The notes: generated from the sequence alone by a model not told the origin. DNA of 64,000 bases from Rhodoferax sp. (GCF_030697375.1 NZ_JAUYQD010000004.1:62001-126000); one strand, 5' to 3'. Positions 24,168 to 32,848 are shown, numbered from the stretch's first letter. Translations and numbers: made by a program.

Positions 24168-25043
24168 CTTGATGTTTTGCCAAACAAAGGCCAGCAGCGA
24201 CCCCGTCACAACCAGCGCCAGCAGGTACTGCGCGGGCCGGTTCTCGGCAAAGTCCAGTTCTTCGAACAGCAGGTGGTAGGCCGCAAAGGCCAGCAGCACC
24301 GCCACCAGGCGCAGGCTCCAGTGGGTGGGCTGGCCGTGTGCGGGCCCCATGCGTGCCAGCAGCAGATTGCCCAACAGGCCGGACAACATCCCCAAACTGG
24401 CGCCCACCGCCACATCCCCCGGCCAGTGCGCGCCGACCGCGATGCGCGACAGCCCGGTGCCCGCCGCCAGCAGCCACAGCCAGGCATGGCGCGCCCTGCG
24501 CTCTGGGGAAATTGCGAAATACAAACCCGACGCCACGGCAAACGCCGTGAGCGTGTGGCCCGAGGGCATGGACACGTTGTGCAGCGTCTCGCCCACGATG
24601 CGCATCTGGGCGTTGTCCACCACGGCGGCGGGGCGCGGGCTTTCGATGAAAAACTTGCCGGTGCGTGCAAACACGATGGCAAAGGGGGCGGCGCACAGCC
24701 AGGCCCACATCAGGCGCGGCGCCAGCACCAGCAGCGGTGCGGTCACGCCCAACACGCCCCAGGCATTGCCCAGCAGCGACAGCCCGGTCCACACCGGCGC
24801 GGCCACCGGCGCGCACAGGGTGTTGAGGTAGACAAACATCGTCGGCTCCAGCCAGTGCAGCCACAGCGGCGCCGTGAGGGTGAACAGCACCAGAGGCGCC
24901 AGCCAGGCACCCCAACCCGCCACGCACCGCCTCCCGGCGTCCGCAGCGCCAAGCGCCCCGGGATCCGACGCAGACGAAGCAAGAGAGTGTGGCAACGAGG
25001 GATCAGGTGGAGTGGACATCAGCGCAAGCCATGGGTCTGTCAT
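24150..25043 (-). CDS. PAP2-family lipid phosphatase
   Basis: A 297-residue polytopic membrane protein with the three PAP2 phosphatase motifs: KFFIESPRP (KxxxxxxRP), MPSGHTLT (PSGH) and SRIAVGAHWPGD (SRxxxxxHxxxD). Such enzymes dephosphorylate undecaprenyl pyrophosphate, phosphatidylglycerol phosphate or lipid A. The N-terminal 40 residues are Ser/Pro/Ala-rich and may not be needed. It starts directly after the GT39 gene stop, so the two form one operon acting on envelope lipids. The last four codons (Lys-Lys-Gly-Leu) and the stop fall inside repeat copy 6. Confidence 0.9.
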   Translation of the reverse strand: MTDPWLALMSTPPDPSLPHSLASSASDPGALGAADAGRRCVAGWGAWLAPLVLFTLTAPLWLHWLEPTMFVYLNTLCAPVAAPVWTGLSLLGNAWGVLGVTAPLLVLAPRLMWAWLCAAPFAIVFARTGKFFIESPRPAAVVDNAQMRIVGETLHNVSMPSGHTLTAFAVASGLYFAISPERRARHAWLWLLAAGTGLSRIAVGAHWPGDVAVGASLGMLSGLLGNLLLARMGPAHGQPTHWSLRLVAVLLAFAAYHLLFEELDFAENRPAQYLLALVVTGSLLAFVWQNIKIKKGL

Positions 25044-26519
25044 TCAGGTGGGCGGGAGTGTAAGCCGGGGTTGGGGCTCCCCCGACCAGCCATGGCAGGC
25101 GTAAAAACGAAAACTGGCCAGGTCCGCCCCCCAGCGCTGCGCCACCTGGGTTTCCAGCCATTCACAGCGGGCAAAGCCGTGCGGCCCCAGCGGCACCGCG
25201 TAGGGCATGTGGGACCAGTCCACCAGCAAGGCACTGCCGCCCACGGGGAGGTCGCCCGCCCACAGGTCGAACTGGTCGAAGCGGTCTTCCAGCACCTGCA
25301 CCGGCAGGGGCCGTGCGTACCAGCCCAGGCGGCTGGCCAGGGTCCAGTTTTGCACCGCCACACGGTCCAGCTGCTGCTGCGCTGCCAGTTCCCGCGCGCG
25401 TTGGCCCGCCCGCTCCCAGCCGTGTAAATCGGCAAAGGGGTTGGCGCCCACGGCCACATCGGCACGGGTCGCGGGCATGAAGGGCTGGCCGGCCGAGAGC
25501 ATCAAACCCAACAGGCCCACGCAGACCAGCACCTGCACGGCCACGCAAGCACCGATCAGCCAGCGGCGCCCTGCCCCCCCGGCACGCGCCAGGCCCAGGC
25601 CCGCGAACGGCGCCAGGGCCACCCAGGCGGGCGCCGTCCAGTGCGGCAAGCTGGAGCCGCCGCCCGACGCCGCCGCCAGCACCGCGAACGGGATGGCAAA
25701 AAATCCCAGCAAAAGGCGGCTGTGGCGCACGGGTGCATGCCGCCAGCCCCCCCAACCCCACAGGAGCAAGGGGCCGTAGACCAGTAGCTGCACCAGCAAA
25801 AACCGCAGCACATGGCTGGCCTGCCAGGCGCTGCCCGCGCCGTGTTTGGCCTGGTAGGTGAAGGAAATCCATTGGTTCTGGGCATTCCACAGCGCCACCG
25901 GCGTCACCATCAGCAAAGCCAGGCCCGTGGCCAGCCACAACCAGGGCTTGCGCACCAGCCGCCACCCATGCACGGCCAGCAGGCACAGGGCCACTGCGGC
26001 GGCGGCCAGGATGGCGGTGTATTTGCTCAAACCTGCCAGCCCCAGCAACACACCCAGCAGCAGCCAGGGTGTGGGGCGCTGCACGGCACCGGGCTGCATC
26101 AAGGTCAGCGTCTGCCCCATCAGCGCCACGCTGAAAAACATGAGCAGGGTGTCGGGCAGCAGGCCAATGCCCAGCACATGCAAAAGGGGCGCCAGTGCCA
26201 GCACCCCCAGGGTCCACAGACCGGCCCGCTGCGTGTGGACGGTGTCGCCCGCCAGGCGCAGGGCCAGCCGGTAGGCCAACGCCGCCGTGGCCAGCCACAG
26301 CAGCCCGGGCAGCAGGCGCAGTACCGCCGTGGGCGCATGCAGTGCCACCCCCGGCCATTGGACCCAACCCACCAGAGGCGGATGGTCAAAATAACTCAAG
26401 GCTGGATGCAGCGCATACAGCAGGTAATGGGCCTCGTCCACCGACAGGCCCATGGCCGCGCCCAGGCCGGCATGCAGAAAAAACACCAGCGCCAACAGGG
26501 TTCGTGCTTGGCGGGACAT
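25044..26519 (-). CDS. Glycosyltransferase family 39 (ArnT/PMT-like) membrane protein
   Basis: About 491 residues with some ten hydrophobic segments. The first periplasmic loop motif is SVDEAHYLLYALHPALSYFDHPPLVGWVQW, where the acidic DEAHY and the downstream FDHPP are characteristic of GT39/GT83 transferases that take sugars from polyprenyl phosphate. Acceptors may be lipid A, a protein or another lipid-linked glycan. Start choice: the ATG at 26519 (MSRQARTLL) is taken; an in-frame TTG at 26546 would add nine residues. Neither has a clear Shine-Dalgarno. It is followed without gap by the PAP2 phosphatase, which could regenerate the carrier lipid (inference). Confidence 0.85.
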   Translation of the reverse strand: MSRQARTLLALVFFLHAGLGAAMGLSVDEAHYLLYALHPALSYFDHPPLVGWVQWPGVALHAPTAVLRLLPGLLWLATAALAYRLALRLAGDTVHTQRAGLWTLGVLALAPLLHVLGIGLLPDTLLMFFSVALMGQTLTLMQPGAVQRPTPWLLLGVLLGLAGLSKYTAILAAAAVALCLLAVHGWRLVRKPWLWLATGLALLMVTPVALWNAQNQWISFTYQAKHGAGSAWQASHVLRFLLVQLLVYGPLLLWGWGGWRHAPVRHSRLLLGFFAIPFAVLAAASGGGSSLPHWTAPAWVALAPFAGLGLARAGGAGRRWLIGACVAVQVLVCVGLLGLMLSAGQPFMPATRADVAVGANPFADLHGWERAGQRARELAAQQQLDRVAVQNWTLASRLGWYARPLPVQVLEDRFDQFDLWAGDLPVGGSALLVDWSHMPYAVPLGPHGFARCEWLETQVAQRWGADLASFRFYACHGWSGEPQPRLTLPPT

Positions 26520-26619
26520 GGGAAACGGGGGAGTGCGTGAAGACAAAAGAAAGTCAGTGAAAATGCAAACCCCCGCAGTCTAAACTGCAGGCCACTTCAC
26601 TCTCTCTACAAGGACAACC

Positions 26620-26808
26620 ATGCCCACCTACCACGTTGAAATGCTCGAAGGCCGCACGCTGGAGCAAAAGAAAAAACTCGTCGAAGAAATCACCCGCGTC
26701 AGCGTCGAAGTGCTGGGCGGATCGCCCGACTCGGTGGACATTCTGATTGTCGATGTCAAGCGCGAAAACTGGTCCACCGGCGGCAAACTCTGGACGGAGC
26801 CACGGTAA
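26620..26808 (+). CDS. 4-oxalocrotonate tautomerase family protein
   Basis: A 62-residue protein beginning Met-Pro, so Pro2 becomes the catalytic N-terminal proline after Met removal. The core (LEGRTLEQKKKLVEEITRVSVEVLG, then SVDILIVDVKRENWSTGGKLW) fits the 4-OT superfamily, including the conserved Trp near the end. Members tautomerise 2-hydroxymuconate or act on related enols; without an aromatic-catabolism operon the substrate is unknown. It is preceded by an ACAAGGAC Shine-Dalgarno-like sequence, and the next gene starts 9 bp after its stop. Confidence 0.9.
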   Translation: MPTYHVEMLEGRTLEQKKKLVEEITRVSVEVLGGSPDSVDILIVDVKRENWSTGGKLWTEPR

Positions 26809-26817
26809 ACTGTTTCC

Positions 26818-27600
26818 ATGTGCCAATTGCTTGGAATGAACAGCCGCCTGCCCGCCAGCCTGACGCTGAGTTTTACCGGGTTTTCGCAGCGGGGCGGCTG
26901 CACCGACCACCACTCCGATGGCTGGGGCATCGCCTTCTTTGAAAGCGATGGCCTCAAGGCGGGCAAGGCGGCGCGCTACTTTGTGGACAAGGAAAGCGCC
27001 TCCACCTCCCCCATTGCGCAGATGCTGCGCACCTACCCCATCAAAAGCCACAACGTGGTGGCCCATGTGCGCAAGGCCACGGTGGGCGCCGTCACCCTGG
27101 AAAACTGCCATCCCTTCATGCGGGAGCTCTGGGGTCGGTACTGGGTGTTTGCCCACAATGGTGACTTGAAGGACTTCCATCCGCCGCTGCACGGCAGCTT
27201 CAAGCCCGTGGGCGGCACAGACAGCGAGCTGGCGTTTTGCTGGCTGCTGCAAGAAATCAACAAATCCCACGCCAGCACCCCCAGCGTGGAAGAACTGACC
27301 AAGACCCTGGCGGAACTGGTGCCCCGCATTGCCAAGCATGGCACCTTCAATTTTTTACTGAGCAACGGCCAGGCGCTGTGGGCCCATGCCAGTACCAAGC
27401 TGTATTACGTGCTGCGCCAGCACCCGTTCGCCGAAGTGCAGCTCAAGGACGAAGACGTGAGTGTGAACCTGGCGGACCTCAACGGCCCCGAAGACCGGCT
27501 GGTGATCGTGGTGACCGAACCCCTCACCACCAACGAGCCCTGGCTGGCCATGGCACCCAATGAGCTCAAGGTGTTTGTGGACGGCTGCCCACTGCCCTGA
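26818..27600 (+). CDS. Class II glutamine amidotransferase (YafJ type)
   Basis: A 260-residue protein. Cys2 of MCQLLGMNSRLPASLTLS is the N-terminal nucleophile, followed by HHSDGWGIAFFE, VVAHVRKATVG, NCHPF, and FAHNGDL, all hallmarks of the Ntn-type glutaminase domain. No second synthetase domain is present, which matches the YafJ/YafJ-like stand-alone group. The physiological acceptor is unknown. The protein keeps the Gly-Gly-Thr-Asp-Ser-Glu substrate-binding segment (GGTDSELAF). It probably shares a transcript with the tautomerase gene. Confidence 0.9.
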   Translation: MCQLLGMNSRLPASLTLSFTGFSQRGGCTDHHSDGWGIAFFESDGLKAGKAARYFVDKESASTSPIAQMLRTYPIKSHNVVAHVRKATVGAVTLENCHPFMRELWGRYWVFAHNGDLKDFHPPLHGSFKPVGGTDSELAFCWLLQEINKSHASTPSVEELTKTLAELVPRIAKHGTFNFLLSNGQALWAHASTKLYYVLRQHPFAEVQLKDEDVSVNLADLNGPEDRLVIVVTEPLTTNEPWLAMAPNELKVFVDGCPLP

Positions 27601-27612
27601 GGGGCCTTGGGG

Positions 27613-29076
27613 TCAGCGCCCGTAGACGTCTTCGAAGCGCACGATGTCGTCTTCGCCCAGGTAGCTGCCCGACTGCACCTCGATCATTTCCAGGTCCACG
27701 CGGCCCGGGTTTTCCAGGCGGTGGGTGGTGCCCAGCGGAATGAAGGTGGATTCGTTCTCCGACAGCAAATAGGTGGCCTCGCCCCGGGTCACCTTGGCCG
27801 TGCCGCTGACGACAATCCAGTGTTCGGCCCGGTGGTGGTGCATTTGCAGCGACAAGGTGCCCCCCGGCTTGACCACGATGCGCTTGACCTGGAAGCGCGC
27901 GCCGGCGTCCACGCTGTCGTACGAGCCCCAGGGGCGAAACACCTTGCGGTGGATCTGGCCCTCGGTGCGGCCGGCCTGCTTAAGCCGGTCCACGATTTTC
28001 TTCACGTCCTGGGTCTTGTTCTTGTGGGCTACCAAAATGGCATCGGCGGTTTCCACCACGATCAGGTCGTCCACGCCCACGCAGGCGATCAAGCGGCCTT
28101 CCGACAGGGCCAGGGTGTTGCGGCTGTCTTGCATCAGCACGTCGCCCTGCGCCACATTGCCTTGCGCGTCTTTGGGCAGCACCTGCCACAGTGCCTCCCA
28201 CGCACCCACATCCGACCAGCCCGCCGACAGCGGGATCACCACGCCCACCGGAAGCGTGTTCGCACCCGCCTGCGCAGGCTGGCCTGCAGCAGCAATGCGC
28301 TCCATCACCGCATAGTCAATGGAATCGCTGGGGCACTGGCTGAACGCCTCCTTGCCCACACGCACAAACTCGCCGTCGGTCTGGCCCGCGTCCCACGCGG
28401 TCTGGCAGGCCGCCAGGATATCGGGGCGGCAGATGGCCATGGCAGCCAGCCACACCGAGGCCCGCATCATGAACAGGCCGCTGTTCCAGGAGTAGGAACC
28501 TTCTGCCAGATAGGCCTGCGCCGTTGGCAAATCCGGCTTTTCCACAAAACGGGCGATGCGTTTGGCGCCCAATGCGCCATAACTCTCGCCCGCCTGGATA
28601 TAGCCATAACCTGTTTCGGGCGTGTCCGGGGTGATGCCGAAGGTCACCACCGCGCCATCGGCGGCCAGTGCCGCACCGCTGCGCACGGCGCTCTGGAAGG
28701 CCTGGGTGTCCACAATGACGTGGTCGGCCGGCATCACCAGCAGCACCGGATCTGCTCCGTTTTTCATAGCTGCTTGCGCAGCAATGGTAAGGGCTGGAGC
28801 CGTATTTCGTCCCAAAGGCTCCAGTACCACCGTGCCCGGCGCGTCCATCAGGCGCAACTGTTCGGCGATGACAAAGCGGTATTCCTCGTTGCACACCACC
28901 AGGGGCGCGGCCAGGGTTACGCCGTCCATGCCCTGCACGCGCCGGACGGTGGCCTGCAGCAGGGAATCGTCGCCAATCAGGGGCAGCAATTGCTTGGGGT
29001 ATTTTTCGCGGGAGAGGGGCCACAGGCGGGTGCCAGAGCCACCGGACAGAACAACGGGTTGAATCAGCAAGGTCAT
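27613..29076 (-). CDS. manC: Mannose-1-phosphate guanylyltransferase / mannose-6-phosphate isomerase
   Basis: A 487-residue bifunctional protein. The N-terminal pyrophosphorylase has VVLSGGSGTRLWPLSREKYPKQ, MPADHVI and EKPDLPTA. The C-terminal type II PMI cupin domain has QMHHHRAEHWIVVSGTAKV. It makes GDP-mannose for polysaccharide synthesis (M6P to M1P to GDP-Man). It is the last gene of the minus-strand operon galE-nucleotidyltransferase-manC. Residues APALTIAAQAAMKNGA (about codons 93-108) are encoded by an in-frame copy of the 48-bp dispersed repeat. The segment is about colinear with what I recall of the family, so function should be kept. Confidence 0.95.
   Translation of the reverse strand: MTLLIQPVVLSGGSGTRLWPLSREKYPKQLLPLIGDDSLLQATVRRVQGMDGVTLAAPLVVCNEEYRFVIAEQLRLMDAPGTVVLEPLGRNTAPALTIAAQAAMKNGADPVLLVMPADHVIVDTQAFQSAVRSGAALAADGAVVTFGITPDTPETGYGYIQAGESYGALGAKRIARFVEKPDLPTAQAYLAEGSYSWNSGLFMMRASVWLAAMAICRPDILAACQTAWDAGQTDGEFVRVGKEAFSQCPSDSIDYAVMERIAAAGQPAQAGANTLPVGVVIPLSAGWSDVGAWEALWQVLPKDAQGNVAQGDVLMQDSRNTLALSEGRLIACVGVDDLIVVETADAILVAHKNKTQDVKKIVDRLKQAGRTEGQIHRKVFRPWGSYDSVDAGARFQVKRIVVKPGGTLSLQMHHHRAEHWIVVSGTAKVTRGEATYLLSENESTFIPLGTTHRLENPGRVDLEMIEVQSGSYLGEDDIVRFEDVYGR
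28754..28801 (+). repeat. 48-bp dispersed repeat, copy 7, inside manC
   Basis: GCTCC-N7-ATAGCTGCTTGCGCA, then TAAGGGCTGGAGCC. It lies wholly inside manC, read in frame from the opposite strand as APALTIAAQAAMKNGA. Confidence 0.8.
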
Positions 29077-29118
29077 GCGTTTCCTAATGAAAGTTGAAGA
29101 GGGTTCAGCGCAGGTGCT

Positions 29119-30222
29119 TCAAGCCCTGGCATCGCCCCAGCGCAATTGGGATCGGTCGTCGCCACGGTATTGGGTTTCCCCCATGCGGTCCACGCAGTAG
29201 TTGGGCGACACAATCATTTCGTTGAACTGCATGTCCGCCGGCACCCGGGTGTATTCAAACAACACACTGCGCACCACTTTGGCCCCGGTGCGGATATGGC
29301 TGCCGTGGCCAATCCATGCGGGGCCGATGATGGTGGCGCCCGGCTCAATACACACGCTGGAGCCGATGTACACCGGCCCTTCTATTTTGACCTTGTCCCA
29401 GGCGATATTGGTGTTGAGCCCCACCCAGATGCCGGGTTTGACCTCGCGTCCCGGCATCTTCATCTCCGCCACCTCGCCGCGCAGCACGCGCTGCAAGACG
29501 GACCAGTAGTCGCTGACGCGCCCAATGTCAATCCAGTTGAAAAACCGGTTCTGGGCATAAAAAGGCAGCTTTTTCTCCACCAGTTGGGGGAACAGCTGCG
29601 AACCGATGTCATACACCACCCCCGGGGGCACCAACTCCAGCACCTCCGGCTCAAAAAGGTAGATGCCGGTGCTGGCCAGGGTGGACTTGGCCTCTGCGGG
29701 GCGTGGTTTTTCCTGAAAAGACTGAATCTGGCCATCTGGCGCCGCCACCACAATACCGTAGCTTTGCACGTCGTTGCGTGGCACATCCAGTGTGACGACG
29801 CTGGCCATCGCTCCCTTGGCGTGGTGCTCCTGCAAGGCGGCACCAATGTCCAGGTCGATCAAGGCGTCACCGCACAACACCAGAGTGGTTTCGTCAAAAA
29901 AACCGCTGAAGTCCTGGATGCGCCGCATGCCCCCGGCTGACCCCCAGGGGCGCGGCAGGATGTCGCCGTGGTCCAAGACCCCCTCGTAGGAGTAGCCCAA
30001 TTGCACCCCCCAGCGCCGTCCATCCCCAAAATAACGTTCGATTTTTTGGTGGTGGTAGGCCACGTTCACCATGATCTCGGTGATGCCATGGCGTGCCAGG
30101 TGCTCGATCAGGTACTCCATCAGCGGTTTGCCCAGAATCGGCACCATGGGCTTGGGTAAGTCCTTGGTCAAGGGCCGCACGCGGGACCCTTGTCCCGCCG
30201 CCAGAATCATTCCTTTTGCCAT
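29119..30222 (-). CDS. Sugar-phosphate nucleotidyltransferase with left-handed beta-helix C-terminus
   Basis: A 367-residue protein. The start MAKGMILAAGQGSRVRPLTKDLPKPMVPI gives the nucleotidyltransferase signature at the N-terminus. LVLCGDALIDLDI, EKPRP and GIYLFEPEVL complete the NTP-transferase domain (to about 240). The C-terminus has hexapeptide-like repeats (PGIWVGLNTNIAWDKVKIEGPVYIGSSV, CIEPGATIIGPAWIGHGSHI). It is related to GDP-mannose pyrophosphorylases and GlmU-like enzymes; the exact sugar is unknown. The true start is the ATG at 30222, although the frame stays open far upstream into galE. It lies between galE and manC. Confidence 0.88.
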   Translation of the reverse strand: MAKGMILAAGQGSRVRPLTKDLPKPMVPILGKPLMEYLIEHLARHGITEIMVNVAYHHQKIERYFGDGRRWGVQLGYSYEGVLDHGDILPRPWGSAGGMRRIQDFSGFFDETTLVLCGDALIDLDIGAALQEHHAKGAMASVVTLDVPRNDVQSYGIVVAAPDGQIQSFQEKPRPAEAKSTLASTGIYLFEPEVLELVPPGVVYDIGSQLFPQLVEKKLPFYAQNRFFNWIDIGRVSDYWSVLQRVLRGEVAEMKMPGREVKPGIWVGLNTNIAWDKVKIEGPVYIGSSVCIEPGATIIGPAWIGHGSHIRTGAKVVRSVLFEYTRVPADMQFNEMIVSPNYCVDRMGETQYRGDDRSQLRWGDARA

Positions 30223-30256
30223 TTGTTTTCCAAATTCCCAATCAGGTTTGCCGTAT

Positions 30257-31270
30257 TCAACACGCCGCATAACCCGTGGGATTGGCCTGTTGCCACCGCC
30301 AGGCATCTGCACACATCGCAGCCAAGTTGCGCTCCGCGCGCCAGCCCAGCAATTGAAAAGCAAGCGTGGGGTCCGCATAACAAGATGCAATATCCCCCGC
30401 GCGGCGCGGCGCGATTTGGTAAGGCACGGGCCGGCCACTGGCTTCCTCAAAAGCTGCCACCATGTCCAGCACGCTGTATCCAGTACCCGTACCCAGGTTG
30501 ATAGCCTCGCACCGGGGCCCCTGCTGCAAATACTGCAAGGCCTTGACATGGCCCAAGGCCAAGTCCACCACATGGATGTAGTCCCGCACACCGGTGCCAT
30601 CCGGCGTGGCGTAATCATTGCCCCACACATTCAGGTATTCGCGCCGACCGACCGCCACCTGGGCCACATAAGGCATCAGGTTGTTGGGAATACCCCTCGG
30701 GTCCTCTCCGATCCAGCCGCTGGCATGTGCCCCCACCGGGTTGAAATAACGCAATATCGCCATGCGCCAAGCCGGATCGCCCCTGAACACATCGCGAAGC
30801 ATGTCCTCAATCACCAGCTTGGTCTTGCCGTAGGGATTGGTGGCAGACAAGGCATGGGATTCTGGGATCGGCAATTGGCAAGGATCGCCATACACCGTCG
30901 CGGATGAACTGAAGACCAGTGTTTTCACACCACACTCCCCCATTGCCTCCAGCAAACGCACCGTGCCCACTACATTGTTGTCGTAGTAGTTCAGAGGCTG
31001 ACTCACCGACTCGCCCACCGCCTTGAGCCCCGCAAAATGAATGACCGCCGTCGCACCGCATGCGCGGATGGCCGATGCCACAGCATCGCGGTCGCGAATA
31101 TCGCCCTGAACAAAGTGCAGCTTTTTGCCCGTGATGCGTTCGACACGCTTCAGGGACTCGGACTGGCTATTGCATAGATTGTCGAAAACGGTGACATCCA
31201 TGCCTGCGTTGAGCAATTCCACGCAGGTGTGGGACCCTATGTAACCCGCACCGCCCGTAACAAATACCAT
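30257..31270 (-). CDS. galE: UDP-glucose 4-epimerase
   Basis: A 337-residue extended SDR. The NAD motif is FVTGGAGYIGSHTCVELL (residues 3-20), with the catalytic Ser region VFSSSATVYGDP and YGKTK (YxxxK), and NPVGAHASGWIGEDPRGIPNNLMPYVAQVAVG is typical of GalE. It interconverts UDP-glucose and UDP-galactose for glycan synthesis. GGAGG precedes the start. It is the first gene of the minus-strand sugar-nucleotide operon and is divergent from the PEP-CTERM genes, with a 16-bp palindrome in the 189-bp intergenic region. Confidence 0.95.
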   Translation of the reverse strand: MVFVTGGAGYIGSHTCVELLNAGMDVTVFDNLCNSQSESLKRVERITGKKLHFVQGDIRDRDAVASAIRACGATAVIHFAGLKAVGESVSQPLNYYDNNVVGTVRLLEAMGECGVKTLVFSSSATVYGDPCQLPIPESHALSATNPYGKTKLVIEDMLRDVFRGDPAWRMAILRYFNPVGAHASGWIGEDPRGIPNNLMPYVAQVAVGRREYLNVWGNDYATPDGTGVRDYIHVVDLALGHVKALQYLQQGPRCEAINLGTGTGYSVLDMVAAFEEASGRPVPYQIAPRRAGDIASCYADPTLAFQLLGWRAERNLAAMCADAWRWQQANPTGYAAC

Positions 31271-31365
31271 TTACCAACCTCCACAGCCTTGTATTGCTGC
31301 GAGTTTAGCTTGCGCTTTGAACGCCTTGGCGACTGCGATCAGTGCTTGCCTTTCAATCCGCCCAT

Positions 31366-31381
31366 TAGTCCATATGGACTA
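31366..31381. promoter_or_regulatory. 16-bp perfect palindrome between galE and the PEP-CTERM genes
   Basis: TAGTCCATATGGACTA is perfectly self-complementary, 95 bp before galE and 78 bp before the PEP-CTERM gene. A LuxR-type regulator, EpsA, is encoded 1.6 kb away and is one candidate for binding. The rest of 31271-31459 shows nothing more definite. Confidence 0.55.
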
Positions 31382-31459
31382 TATGCAAGGGATAACCCTA
31401 TCCATAGAATCCAGCAACAAGCAACGTTCTGCTCTGCACCTTCACCCCCGAGGAACTAC

Positions 31460-32110
31460 ATGAGATTTCTCAAATCGCTTTCGACCATTGCGGCAATGAC
31501 TTTGCTTTCGTCAGCCGCAATGGCTGCAGCACCCAACTTGATTGTTAACGGTGGATTTGAAGCATCCACATTCAGCGGAGCATTCGACACCTACTCTGCC
31601 GGGTCTGGCTTGCTCACCGGCTGGACCATCAATGAAGGTAGCGTAGACCTCATCCATACGTATTGGACACCCGCATCTGGCTCCTACAGCTTGGATTTGA
31701 GCGGCAATGACGATGGCGTGATTTCTCAAAGCTTCGCGACTAACGTGGGGCAGCATTACAGGGTTTCGTTCAGCATGGCTGGTAATCCAGACGATCCTAC
31801 CGACGCCACGAAGACGATTCAAGTTGGATTGAGCCAGCAACCTTTGTACTCATTTAATACCACTGGACACACCCGATCCAACATGGGGTGGGCCGCAAAA
31901 AGTTTTGACTTTATTGCAACTGGCAATGTGAGCAAACTGCATTTTTCTGGGACCCAGGAATCAGCCTATGGCGCCGCACTGGACAACATTTCTGTGACGG
32001 CAGTTCCAGAACCAGAATCCTATGCACTGCTGTTGGCGGGGTTGGGTGTGATCACTACCCTTAGCCGTCGCCGCACACGGTCATCGATAGAACGAGGAGA
32101 AATCCAATGA
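31460..32110 (+). CDS. PEP-CTERM exported protein, choice-of-anchor C type
   Basis: A 216-residue secreted protein. The signal peptide is about residues 1-23 (MRFLKSLSTIAAMTLLSSAAMAA). The body (NLIVNGGFEAST, GWTINEGSVDLI, SGSYSLDLSGNDDGVISQSF, ALDNISVTAVPEP) matches choice-of-anchor C/DUF642-like beta-sandwich proteins. The C-terminus is a PEP-CTERM sorting signal: VPEPES, a hydrophobic segment and a Arg cluster (SRRRTR), here followed by an unusual ten-residue tail. Exosortase B would process it. GAGGAA lies 4 bases before the ATG. The stop overlaps the start of the next PEP-CTERM gene (ATGA). Confidence 0.92.
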   Translation: MRFLKSLSTIAAMTLLSSAAMAAAPNLIVNGGFEASTFSGAFDTYSAGSGLLTGWTINEGSVDLIHTYWTPASGSYSLDLSGNDDGVISQSFATNVGQHYRVSFSMAGNPDDPTDATKTIQVGLSQQPLYSFNTTGHTRSNMGWAAKSFDFIATGNVSKLHFSGTQESAYGAALDNISVTAVPEPESYALLLAGLGVITTLSRRRTRSSIERGEIQ

Positions 32111-32736
32111 ACAGAACTCAATTCGCCATATTCTGCCTTTCAGTTGCCTCATGTTTCTCGCAGGCAATCGCAGCGAACTTGGTGACCAACGGCGATTTTG
32201 AATCCATCGAAAATACCAGCCGGGCCGTTCAAACGTTTGGTAGCAATTCCCAAGATTTAACAGGGTGGATTGTCGGTTTGAATAGTGTTGATTTGGTTAG
32301 CAATTCAGTTTGGAATTCGGCAAGCGGAAGTTACAGCCTCGACTTGAACGGCACCAAAAAAGGGGAAATTCATCAATTCATCAATACCGTCAATGGCCAA
32401 CACTATCAATTGTCATTTGACTTGGCTGGCAATTTTTCCGATGGTTTAGCGATCAAAACACTGTCCGTCAATTTAGGACCCAACGGAATTTATAAATTCG
32501 ACACGCGCGGAAAGAGTGCTTCGAATATGGGCTGGACACACTACACAAGCACCTTCGTTGCACTGAGCAACAGCACCACACTGTCTTTTCTAAGTAATGT
32601 GCGTGGGAATGCGGGCCCTGCATTGGACAACATTGCGGTAACCGCCGTTCCAGAGCCAGAAACCTTTGCCATGTTGATGACTGGTCTGGGTTTGATGGGT
32701 GCTATTGCGCGCCGCCGAAACAAAACGAGAGCCTAA
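32107..32736 (+). CDS. PEP-CTERM exported protein, paralogue of the preceding gene
   Basis: A 209-residue protein with a signal peptide (about residues 1-22, FCLSVASCFSQAIAA) and the same body plan as its neighbour: NLVTNGDFESIEN, GWIVGLNSVDLV, SGSYSLDLNGTKKGEIHQFI, NMGWTHYTSTF, ALDNIAVTAVPEP. The C-terminus is VPEPETFAMLMTGLGLMGAIARRRNKTRA, a textbook PEP-CTERM signal. The two genes overlap by 4 bases and probably arose by tandem duplication; identity is modest, so not recent. This gene is noticeably AT-richer than the housekeeping regions. Surface or matrix function is inferred. Confidence 0.92.
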   Translation: MNRTQFAIFCLSVASCFSQAIAANLVTNGDFESIENTSRAVQTFGSNSQDLTGWIVGLNSVDLVSNSVWNSASGSYSLDLNGTKKGEIHQFINTVNGQHYQLSFDLAGNFSDGLAIKTLSVNLGPNGIYKFDTRGKSASNMGWTHYTSTFVALSNSTTLSFLSNVRGNAGPALDNIAVTAVPEPETFAMLMTGLGLMGAIARRRNKTRA

Positions 32737-32763
32737 CCAAGCGAGCGCAAGCCGTTGTGACAG

Positions 32764-32796
32764 AGAGGGGATTGCACCGCACTCCCCTTTTTTATT
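32764..32796 (+). terminator. Rho-independent terminator after the PEP-CTERM pair
   Basis: GAGGGG paired with CTCCCC-type arms around about 12 nt (AGGGG/CCCCT), directly followed by TTTTTTATTT. Good stem and U-tract 30 bp after the stop codon. Confidence 0.8.
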
Positions 32797-32824
32797 TATG
32801 GATTACCCCACAACCCAAGCTTCC

Positions 32825-32848
32825 AATTGTCACAAATTGTCACAAATT
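32825..32848. promoter_or_regulatory. Phased direct repeats upstream of epsA
   Basis: AATTGTCACA occurs twice head to tail with a partial third (AATT), spacing 10 bp, so on one DNA face. Each contains the hyphenated palindrome TTGT-C-ACAA. It lies 112 bp before epsA in a 223-bp intergenic region that also has CCCCCA/TGGGGG arms (32852-32874). Possibly an activator or repressor array. Confidence 0.45.

Noticed and set aside
29119..30630. Longer start for the nucleotidyltransferase (503 residues)
   Set aside because: The extra N-terminal 136 residues overlap galE in another frame and resemble no protein; the ATG at 30222 places the GxGxRxxP motif at the N-terminus.
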